From: Deltaproteobacteria bacterium
GTDB lineage: Bacteria > Myxococcota_A > Polyangia > Polyangiales > Houyiibacteriaceae
Reading direction: 5' to 3'
Assembly: GCA_027295555.1 (NCBI GenBank)
Contig: JAPUKT010000497.1
Location: 1 to 8,162 of the forward strand
DNA length: 8,162 nt
Shown one piece after another: positions 1 to 5,244 of this stretch; the first letter of the stretch is position 1; every line of letters starts with the position of its first letter. A program made the position numbers and the translations under genes. Under the pieces are notes generated by a model. The model was not told the origin of the DNA and did not search any database. It saw only the letters and a list, made by a program, of their open reading frames with translations.

Positions 1-1125
1 TCGATGAGCGAGCCGCAACGCGAACAGCTTCAAGCCGTCATCGATGGGTACACCGACAGCTTGCTCGCCGCGCTTGCCCAACGCACCGGCACGACGCCAG
101 AGCAGGCACGCGAGCTTTTCGAAACCGGTGTGTTCCGGGGAGACGAAGCGATCGCAGCCGGCCTAGTCGACAAAGTCGCATACGAAGACGAGCTCCGTGA
201 CCTCCTCGGTTGCGACAAGAAGCGTCCGTTGATGGAAGCGAACCGGTACTTTGCGTTCAAAGAGCAACGGCTGTTTCGCCCACTCCGTCGCCGTCCTTAC
301 ATCGCGGTGGTCGCCATCAAAGGCACTATCTCCGAGTCGGGCGCTCCCATGGGTAGAAGAGCCTCGATCGTCGGCGCGCTTCGCCGAGCGCGTCATGATC
401 GTCGGGCGCTCGGCGTGCTGCTGTGGGTCGATTCACCGGGCGGCTCGGCCGAGGCTTCGGACCTCATCCACCGCGAAGTCGTCCGGGTCAAAGAGAAGAA
501 ACCGGTCGTGGCGTACTTCGGGGAAGTCGCGGCCAGCGGCGGCTACTACGTGGCGACGCACGCCGACTCGATCGTCGCCCAACCCCTGACCATTACCGGG
601 TCGATCGGGGTGGTGTCCGCGCGCCTGTTGGCCAAGCAGCTCCTCGACCGAGTGGGCATTCGAACCGAAGTGCTTCGGACAGGCCCGCATGCCGATGTGT
701 TCTCGCCGCACCGGGCCCTTACCGACGACGAGCGCGCGCTCATGAACCGGGAGCTGGACGCCTTCTACGAATCCTTCGTCGGCTTGGTGGCAGACGGGCG
801 CGGCCGGCCGGTCGAAGAAATCGAGCCCCTCGCACGCGGACGCGTCTGGCTTGCCACCGACGCCCACCGGCTCGGCTTGGTCGACGAGCTCGGCGGCATG
901 GACGTGGCGCTCAACCTCTTGAAGGAGCGCATCGACGTCGCGCCCCGCCTGCGCGAGCGTCTCGAACCGCTGGTCGTCACAAGCTACAGGCTCGAGCCGC
1001 CGCCCCCTGCCGCCCAAGCGTGGATCGACGAGTCGATCCTCGGGACGGTGAAGGACCTCGGTTTGCTCCTCTCCGAGGGGAGCGGAGTCCTCTACCATGT
1101 GATTTCCGTGCCCCGCATCCGCTGA
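1..1125 (+). CDS. sppA: signal peptide peptidase SppA, 67K type (C-terminal part, 5' end outside window)
   Basis: This is a membrane-associated serine protease of family S49, which degrades signal peptides left in the membrane after secretion. The reading frame is open from base 1, and the first visible residues resemble the end of the N-terminal S49 domain of the long, two-domain enzyme, so the real start lies upstream. Numbering from the Met at base 4, a linker is followed by a full C-terminal domain from about residue 97. It holds SPGGS (144-148), the nucleophile motif AASGGYY with Ser178 (bases 535-537), and TGSIGVVS (199-206). In short SppA the catalytic Lys sits in a later SGKHKD-like motif. 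Here that site reads TGPHAD, with no Lys, as expected for the long form, where Lys comes from the N-terminal domain. That half, and any membrane anchor, is not visible. The stop is TGA at 1123-1125, followed directly by a structured intergenic element. Confidence 0.93.
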   Translation, partial: SMSEPQREQLQAVIDGYTDSLLAALAQRTGTTPEQARELFETGVFRGDEAIAAGLVDKVAYEDELRDLLGCDKKRPLMEANRYFAFKEQRLFRPLRRRPYIAVVAIKGTISESGAPMGRRASIVGALRRARHDRRALGVLLWVDSPGGSAEASDLIHREVVRVKEKKPVVAYFGEVAASGGYYVATHADSIVAQPLTITGSIGVVSARLLAKQLLDRVGIRTEVLRTGPHADVFSPHRALTDDERALMNRELDAFYESFVGLVADGRGRPVEEIEPLARGRVWLATDAHRLGLVDELGGMDVALNLLKERIDVAPRLRERLEPLVVTSYRLEPPPPAAQAWIDESILGTVKDLGLLLSEGSGVLYHVISVPRIR

Positions 1126-1220
1126 CCCCGTAAAACCGACGCTGCGCGTCTGCCACGGGGCTTCGGCCCCCTTCGGGCGATCCGGGGCCTGCCTCGTGGC
1201 GACGGAGTCATTCTACGGGG
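1126..1220. repeat. nested inverted-repeat element (possible structured RNA, terminator or REP/MITE-like repeat)
   Basis: The element begins at the base after the sppA stop. An outer stem pairs CCCCGTA (1126-1132) with TACGGGG (1214-1220). Inside it are two hairpins. The first is GACGC (1138-1142) with GCGTC (1146-1150). The second is a longer stem pairing GCCACGGGGC (1152-1161) with GCCTCGTGGC (1191-1200), allowing one G-T pair, and continuing with GGCCCC (1165-1170) and GGGGCC (1184-1189). An alternative small hairpin, GGGGC-TTCG-GCCCC (1157-1170), would compete with the long stem. The shape is a closed three-way junction. It could end sppA transcription, although no T-run follows. It could also be a dispersed palindromic repeat or a structured RNA. 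The pairing is visible in the sequence; the function is not. Confidence 0.55.
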
Positions 1221-1238
1221 CCGAAATTACGCTTTCGG
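1221..1238. repeat. short hairpin between the structured element and the lipoprotein gene
   Basis: CCGAAA (1221-1226) and TTTCGG (1233-1238) form a perfect 6-base stem around a 6-base loop, starting at the base after the outer stem of the preceding element. No T-run follows on either strand, so a standard intrinsic terminator is unlikely. It could belong to the same repeat element or lie in the leader of the lipoprotein mRNA. Confidence 0.4.
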
Positions 1239-1262
1239 GCACGGGTCGTTTATCGTGGGGCA

Positions 1263-1270
1263 GGGGAGGG
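1263..1270 (+). promoter_or_regulatory. ribosome binding site that fixes the lipoprotein start
   Basis: GGGGAGGG lies 5 bases before the ATG at 1276. This favours that ATG over the upstream in-frame GTG at 1255, which would place the ribosome binding site inside the coding sequence and put charged residues ahead of the signal peptide. Confidence 0.7.
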
Positions 1271-1275
1271 ACTCG

Positions 1276-1797
1276 ATGTCCGCGAAGCACATAGTGGTGG
1301 CTCTGGTCTTGGGGATCATGCTCGGCTGTGGAGGTGCGCAGAAGCCGAAGCCCGGCCTCATGCCTCAGGGAGCGGCCTTCTACGGGGTGTGGCAGTCGCC
1401 GCAGTACGGCAACATGCACATTTGCCAGAGCGGCAACCAGGTGATCGGCGACTATGTCAAGCACGAGCGGTCGGGGCGGATTCAGGGCGCGATCGAAGGG
1501 GATCTGCTGACGTATCAATGGAACGACCGTCGCGAGCTCATCGCCGGGCACCCGAAGGACCGTCGCGGGCATGGCTACTTCCGTATCGAAATCGGCGAAG
1601 ATGGCGACCAGTACCTCAAGGGGGAGTGGGGCCTCGACGACGATTACGCAGGGGGCGGCCCCTGGAATGCGGTCAAGATGCGGCGTGGGGAGCCGGACCG
1701 CTGCACCGGCGAGGACGAGGGCCTGAACGTCGAAGAAGCCCCTCATCCCTGGGATGAGGAAGAGGAGCCTAGCTCCGGCTCCGATAGAGCCTACTAG
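1276..1797 (+). CDS. predicted lipoprotein of unknown function, acidic C-terminus
   Basis: The protein has 173 residues from ATG 1276. Residues 1-17 form a short signal peptide: Lys4, then a hydrophobic stretch from about 6 to 16. It is followed by a lipobox-like MLGC with Cys18 as the probable lipidated residue. The -3 position is Met rather than the usual Leu, so the lipobox is acceptable but not perfect. The mature part has regularly spaced glycines and aromatics and alternating polar and hydrophobic segments (GVWQS, GNMHICQ, GDYV, GEWGLDD, GGPWNAVKM). This suggests a small beta-sheet or beta-barrel domain, though no specific family is recognised. Two further Cys, in HICQ and DRCTG, could form a disulfide. 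The last 30 or so residues are rich in Glu and Asp and look disordered. It probably sits on the periplasmic face of an envelope membrane. Its stop overlaps the stop of the opposing small gene by 4 bases. Confidence 0.8.
   Translation: MSAKHIVVALVLGIMLGCGGAQKPKPGLMPQGAAFYGVWQSPQYGNMHICQSGNQVIGDYVKHERSGRIQGAIEGDLLTYQWNDRRELIAGHPKDRRGHGYFRIEIGEDGDQYLKGEWGLDDDYAGGGPWNAVKMRRGEPDRCTGEDEGLNVEEAPHPWDEEEEPSSGSDRAY
1741..1782. terminator. two adjacent hairpins at the convergent gene ends (candidate bidirectional terminator)
   Basis: CCTCATCCC (1741-1749) and GGGATGAGG (1751-1759) form a perfect 9-base inverted repeat around a single T. Right after it, GGAGCC (1764-1769) can pair with GGCTCC (1777-1782), or GGAGC (1764-1768) with GCTCC (1772-1776). 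Both hairpins lie inside the last codons of the lipoprotein gene, and read from the other strand they lie just past the stop of the small convergent gene. Neither side has a strong T-run; the minus strand has only a short T-containing stretch after the 9-base stem. A role in ending the minus-strand transcript is plausible but unproven. Confidence 0.4.
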
Positions 1798-2075
1798 CGA
1801 CAGACCTGCGCGGCCGATTCGGTTGGCCCGCAGAAAACGATCGAGCAGCGCTTGCGGCGGTCGGCGCTGAGGCGGGCGCAGAGCTCTGCGAGGTTGTCGT
1901 CGTAGTCGACGACCAGGCCTGCAGTCGCTTCGCCGGCCTCGTTGTACGCGCAGTCGTCGAGTGCGACCCAGCGACCCTGCCACGTCGAGTCGCGGCAGAT
2001 ATCCTCCCAAGCCATCGGATAGGGTGCGGGCGGGCTCTGAGGATCGATGAATGAGTTTCTACGTGGTTCGCGCAT
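1794..2075 (-). CDS. small six-cysteine protein of unknown function
   Basis: This is a 93-residue protein starting at ATG 2075 and ending at TGA 1796-1794. It is believable as a gene because a perfect GGAGG stands 7 bases before the ATG and because it fills the space between its neighbours tail-to-tail. No family is recognised. It contains six Cys (27, 42, 66, 77, 82, 92), an aromatic and acidic N-terminal half (WEDIC, WQGRWVALDDC), and a likely amphipathic helix around 59-75 (DDNLAELCARLSADRRK). There is no signal peptide or membrane segment, so it is probably cytoplasmic, and the Cys may bind metal or be redox-active rather than form disulfides. It lies 195 bases downstream of gcvPA on the same strand and could be an unlinked gene with its own promoter or a distal part of that transcript. 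Confidence 0.72.
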   Translation of the reverse strand: MREPRRNSFIDPQSPPAPYPMAWEDICRDSTWQGRWVALDDCAYNEAGEATAGLVVDYDDNLAELCARLSADRRKRCSIVFCGPTESAAQVCR

Positions 2076-2082
2076 GGTTCAG

Positions 2083-2087
2083 CCTCC
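2083..2087 (-). promoter_or_regulatory. strong ribosome binding site for the six-cysteine protein
   Basis: Read on the minus strand this is GGAGG, 7 bases upstream of the ATG at 2075. It is one of the best ribosome binding sites in the window and the main argument that this unrecognised small frame is translated. Confidence 0.7.
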
Positions 2088-2117
2088 GCAGATTCGGTCC
2101 GTGCCCGGCGCAAATCT

Positions 2118-2184
2118 CACGAAGCGCGGCGAGTTTCCTTTGCGTTTTAGCTTCGTGCAACCTGATTAAAGCGTTGTGCACGAA
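2118..2184 (-). promoter_or_regulatory. mutually exclusive inverted repeats in the leader of the six-cysteine gene
   Basis: CACGAAGC (2118-2125) is complementary to GCTTCGTG (2150-2157). TTCGTGCA (2152-2159) is in turn complementary to TGCACGAA (2177-2184). The central segment is shared, so only one of the two 8-base stems can form at a time. The core CACGAA thus occurs three times in alternating orientation. It could be an attenuator-like RNA switch in the 5' leader of the small minus-strand gene, or a repeated binding site for a regulator. No clear promoter hexamers or T-run could be assigned. The rest of the 2076-2270 gap holds nothing else I can support. Confidence 0.35.
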
Positions 2185-2270
2185 TGTGTGCAGGGTCAAG
2201 GCTGAACGGTAAAAGCCGAGTGATCACATGATCTTGTGCTCCGTGAGCGCCGCGATTTCGCGCATGTTCT

Positions 2271-3638
2271 TTAAGTTGAGTCGGATCTTTGCACCTCGTC
2301 AAAGCAGGTCAGCACACGGTCCAAGTCCTCTCGCGTGTGGAGCTCGGTCACTGCAACGAGCAGGTCGTGCCCCCATTCGTCACGGAAGCGACCGAGGTCG
2401 ACCCCGGCGAGGATGCCCCGTTTAGAGAGGCGTCCGATCACCTCGCTTGCCGGCACGTTCGCAAAGCGAACGACCTGTTCGTTGAACACGGGAGCCGAGT
2501 AGGGGAGCTCGATTCCGTCGAGCTTCTCGATCCCAGCACGCAGGTAATGGGCTGCGTCCAAGCAGCGCCGGCCGGCCTGGGTGAACCCCTGCTTCCCGAG
2601 CATCGCCGTCCGGATCCCCATCGCGAGCGCGATGAGGGCGTGGTTGGTGCAGATGTTCGACGTCGCCTTTTCGCGGCGGATGTGCTGCTCCCGGGTCGAA
2701 AGGGTGAGCACGTACCCAGGGTTCCCGTCCTCATCCACGGTGCGCCCGACCAGACGGCCCGGCATTTGACGGACGAAGGCCTGCGAAGCCCCGAACAGCC
2801 CAACGCCCGGGCCTCCGTATTGCGGCGGCACTGCGAGCGCTTGCCCCTCGCCCACGCAGATGTCGGCGCCGCAAGCTCCAGGCGCCTCCAACATTGATAG
2901 TGCGTAGGGCTCGGCGGTGGCCGTGATCAGGAGCGCCCCTTCGCTCTCCGCCGCGCCCTTCGCCGCGTCGAGATCCTCCACGCATCCGAGGAAATTCGGG
3001 TAGCCGACGACTACAGCCGCGGTCCGATCGGTGATCAAGCCGGCAGCAGCTTGCCAATCGGTGCGGCCGTCGGGGCCAAGCGGCGCCACCTTGATCGAGT
3101 CGCTGCTATCGAGACCTTGGATGTAGCTGCGGACAGTCTCGAGGAACTCGGGATGAAGCCCGTCACTGACGACAATCTGGTTGCGGTGCTTGATTCGGCG
3201 CGCCATCAGTACCGCCTCGGCGACTCCGCTTGCGGCGTCGTACATTGATGCGTTGGCGACGTCGACGCCGAAAAGCTCGCACACGATCGTCTGGAATTCG
3301 AAAGTCGCTTGCAGCGTTCCCTGCGAGAGCTCGGCCTGATAGGGGGTGTATGCCGTGTAGAACTCGCTCCTCTGCAGAAGCTGGTCGACTGCAGGCGGGA
3401 CGTGATGCCGGTACATGCCACCGCCGAGAAACGAGAGCATGCGAGCCCCCTCGTTTCGGTCGGAGAGCGCCGTCAGGTGCTGCATCAGACGGGGCTCATC
3501 CAGCGCTGGCTCGAGGTCGAGGTCCTTCTTGAGCAGATACTCACCGGGCACCCTCTCGAACAGCGCGTCGATGTCCTGCACCCCGACGCGCTCGAGCATG
3601 GCTCGAATCTCTTGGTCGGTGTGGGGCAGGTATCTCAC
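2271..3638 (-). CDS. gcvPA: glycine dehydrogenase (aminomethyl-transferring) subunit 1, P-protein alpha
   Basis: This is the N-terminal half of the split P-protein of the glycine cleavage system, which decarboxylates glycine and passes the aminomethyl group to the lipoyl arm of GcvH. At 455 residues it has the normal length. Family motifs are FLGGGMYRHHVP (70-81), YTPYQAELSQGTLQA (97-111), NASMYDAASG (129-138), PGRLVGRTVD (293-302) and REQHIRREKATSNICTN (316-332). The PLP-binding lysine belongs to the other subunit, GcvPB, so this protein is inactive alone. The start is GTG at 3638. It is the first possible start after the gcvH stop, lies 15 bases beyond it in the same frame, and has no clear Shine-Dalgarno sequence, which suggests translation coupled to gcvH. 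It ends at TAA 2273-2271. The gene after it is not gcvPB, which is unusual for a split P-protein locus. Confidence 0.96.
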   Translation of the reverse strand: MRYLPHTDQEIRAMLERVGVQDIDALFERVPGEYLLKKDLDLEPALDEPRLMQHLTALSDRNEGARMLSFLGGGMYRHHVPPAVDQLLQRSEFYTAYTPYQAELSQGTLQATFEFQTIVCELFGVDVANASMYDAASGVAEAVLMARRIKHRNQIVVSDGLHPEFLETVRSYIQGLDSSDSIKVAPLGPDGRTDWQAAAGLITDRTAAVVVGYPNFLGCVEDLDAAKGAAESEGALLITATAEPYALSMLEAPGACGADICVGEGQALAVPPQYGGPGVGLFGASQAFVRQMPGRLVGRTVDEDGNPGYVLTLSTREQHIRREKATSNICTNHALIALAMGIRTAMLGKQGFTQAGRRCLDAAHYLRAGIEKLDGIELPYSAPVFNEQVVRFANVPASEVIGRLSKRGILAGVDLGRFRDEWGHDLLVAVTELHTREDLDRVLTCFDEVQRSDST

Positions 3639-3653
3639 GGTGAATGAATGCCG

Positions 3654-4049
3654 TCAGCCGTCCAGCGTCCCGACGTATTCCTCGTACTTGGCGGCATCCA
3701 TGAGGCCCTCGAGCTCGACCTGGTCCGAGGGGCGAATGGTGATGAGCCAGCCCTCTTCGTAGGGGCCTTCGTTCACGAGCTCAGGGCTCGACTCGAGCGC
3801 GGCGTTCACGTCGACGATTTCGCCGCTGACCGGCGCGAACAGCTCGCTCACAGTCTTGACGGACTCGATGTCACCAAATCTCTCGTGCGCCTGCACGTCT
3901 TCGCCGGGGGCCGGCATGTCCACGAGAGTCACGTCCCCGAGCTGCTCGACCGCGTATGCGGTGATCCCCACGCGAATCACGTCGCTTTCGACGCGCGCCC
4001 ACTCGTGCTCTCGAGTGTACCGTAGATCCCTTGGAAACGTGGCCATCAT
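3654..4049 (-). CDS. gcvH: glycine cleavage system H protein
   Basis: This small lipoylated carrier shuttles the aminomethyl group from the P-protein to the T-protein. It has 131 residues from the first ATG (4049), the normal family length. N-terminal features are RYTREHEW (10-17) and VGITAYAVEQLGDV (27-40). The lipoyl-lysine motif ESVKTVSEL has Lys65 as the modified residue. The C-terminus carries NEGPYEEGWL and the usual helical end. The first ATG overlaps the gcvT stop as TAATG. A second ATG follows immediately at 4046, and it is better spaced from the AAGAGG ribosome binding site (5 bases instead of 2), so the true protein may start one residue later. It is the middle gene of gcvT-gcvH-gcvPA. 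Lipoylation needs LipA/LipB or LplA encoded elsewhere. Confidence 0.97.
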   Translation of the reverse strand: MMATFPRDLRYTREHEWARVESDVIRVGITAYAVEQLGDVTLVDMPAPGEDVQAHERFGDIESVKTVSELFAPVSGEIVDVNAALESSPELVNEGPYEEGWLITIRPSDQVELEGLMDAAKYEEYVGTLDG

Positions 4050-5143
4050 TACCTCTTGTAAAACGGGGTCCTCACTACCACGGCGTCGACCACCTTGCCA
4101 CGGATCTCGACTCCCAAGGTGGTGCCTATCCGACTGAGCACTTTGGGCACATAGCCGAGACCGATGTTCTTTCCAACCGTCGGTCCGGGGGACCCGCTAG
4201 TCACCGTCCCCACGGACTTCCCGTCAGCGACGATCGGGTAGCCATGACGCGCAATTCCGCGCCCCGCCATCTCGAAACCGACCAATCGGCGCTCGAGGCT
4301 GGCGTCTTTGAGGGCCTGAAGCGCCGACCGCCCGACGAAGTCCCCGGCGTCGAGCTTGACCACCCAGCCGAGGCCTGCCTCGAAAGGGTGGGTGTCCTCG
4401 CTGATGTCGTTTCCATAGAGCATCAGCCGGGCTTCGAGCCGGAGGGTGTCTCGCGCGCCGAGGCCCACGGGTTCGAGACCGTGGGGCTCGCCCTCTGAGA
4501 GCAGAGCGCGCCACAGGGTGACGGCGTTTTCGTTCGCGCAGAAAAGCTCGAAGCCGTCCTCGCCGGTATAGCCGGTCCTCGCCGCCCAGACCTCGATCCC
4601 AGCCACCTCTGCTTTCGCGACCCGGAACGGAGCGAGCTCGGTGAGCGCGGCCGGAGCCCCGACGTCCCGCATGATTGCGGCGGCGTTTGGCCCCTGAAGC
4701 GCCAGCAGCGCCCATCGGTCCGATGCATCTTCGAAGGACACATCGTCGCCGAGGCGCGATTCGAAGTGGGCGGCGATCTTGCCGCGATTGGACGCGTTGC
4801 ACACCACCAGGACTTTGTCGCCTTCCAATCGATAGACGATCAGGTCGTCCAAGATGTAGCCCGCATCATCGCAGCAGAGGGTGTAGAGCGCCTGCCCGAC
4901 CGCGAGCTTCGACACGTCATTGGTCACGAGGCCATGGATCGCGGCCACCGCCCGTGGGCCTTCGATCAGAAACTCCCCCATGTGGGAGACGTCGAATAGC
5001 CCCGCGCGGGTTCGTACCGCCTCGTGCTCGCTCTTGATGCCCTTGTATTGGACCGGCATGCGCCACCCCGCAAAGGGCACGAGTCGTGCTCCGAGAGTCT
5101 CGTGTTCATGGATGAGGGCGGTTTCGCGGAGATTCTCGGTCAC
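4049..5143 (-). CDS. gcvT: glycine cleavage system T protein, aminomethyltransferase
   Basis: This tetrahydrofolate-dependent enzyme takes the aminomethyl group from lipoylated GcvH, releases ammonia and makes 5,10-methylene-tetrahydrofolate. The protein has 364 residues, typical for bacterial GcvT. Visible family signatures are the N-terminal GARLVPFAGWRMPVQY (18-33), GLFDVSHMGE (48-57), the folate and catalytic segment GYILDDLIVYR (95-105) with the Asp99/Asp100 pair containing the catalytic aspartate, and RTGYTGEDGFE in the middle. The C-terminal domain has GKNIGLGYV and ends RTPFYKR. The start is GTG 5143, the first start codon after an in-frame TAA 12 bases upstream, with no obvious Shine-Dalgarno sequence. 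It leads the operon and is divergent from the sigma-54 activator gene. No glycine riboswitch motif is visible upstream, and the space before the next gene is too short for the usual tandem one. Confidence 0.97.
   Translation of the reverse strand: MTENLRETALIHEHETLGARLVPFAGWRMPVQYKGIKSEHEAVRTRAGLFDVSHMGEFLIEGPRAVAAIHGLVTNDVSKLAVGQALYTLCCDDAGYILDDLIVYRLEGDKVLVVCNASNRGKIAAHFESRLGDDVSFEDASDRWALLALQGPNAAAIMRDVGAPAALTELAPFRVAKAEVAGIEVWAARTGYTGEDGFELFCANENAVTLWRALLSEGEPHGLEPVGLGARDTLRLEARLMLYGNDISEDTHPFEAGLGWVVKLDAGDFVGRSALQALKDASLERRLVGFEMAGRGIARHGYPIVADGKSVGTVTSGSPGPTVGKNIGLGYVPKVLSRIGTTLGVEIRGKVVDAVVVRTPFYKR
4052..4057 (-). promoter_or_regulatory. gcvH ribosome binding site inside the end of gcvT
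   Basis: On the minus strand this is AAGAGG, formed by the last two sense codons (Lys-Arg) of gcvT just before its TAA. It supports coupled translation of gcvT and gcvH and favours the second of the two adjacent ATGs as the gcvH start. Confidence 0.6.
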
Positions 5144-5244
5144 GGTGCCGGGAGCTTAGGGATCGCCCGTCGTTGATTCAAGCGCGATTGCCGCTTTGGG
5201 TGTCCTCGACGCAACGCATTGGAGGTCTGGTCGATATTCGAACC
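5144..5244. other. divergent intergenic region between gcvT and the sigma-54 activator gene
   Basis: About 100 bases must hold the promoters for both divergent units. I could not assign convincing -35/-10 or -24/-12 pairs on either strand. GGAGGT at 5221-5226 looks like a ribosome binding site for the plus-strand gene. It is 18 bases before the ATG at 5245 but 9 bases before an in-frame ATT at 5236, so the exact start of that gene is uncertain. Confidence 0.4.

Noticed and set aside
423..1133. Long alternative frames on both strands within sppA, gcv and activator genes.
   Set aside because: They are Arg/Pro-rich shadow frames typical of GC-rich coding DNA, without motifs or ribosome binding sites.
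1152..1200. Standard rho-independent terminator after sppA.
   Set aside because: The stem is strong, but no T-run follows on the plus strand, so I report it as part of a wider structured element.
1236..1254. Sigma-54-like promoter (GGGCACG with a T-rich stretch) before the lipoprotein gene.
   Set aside because: The -24 half fits partly, but the GC of the -12 element is missing at the right spacing.
2224..2265. Minus-strand 13-codon frame (Met-Arg-Glu-Ile-Ala-Ala...) just after the gcvPA stop.
   Set aside because: It is out of frame with gcvPA, very short, has no ribosome binding site, and does not resemble the start of GcvPB.
5144..5244. Glycine riboswitch upstream of gcvT.
   Set aside because: No conserved aptamer segments are visible on the minus strand, and about 100 bases shared with a divergent gene is too short for the usual tandem form.
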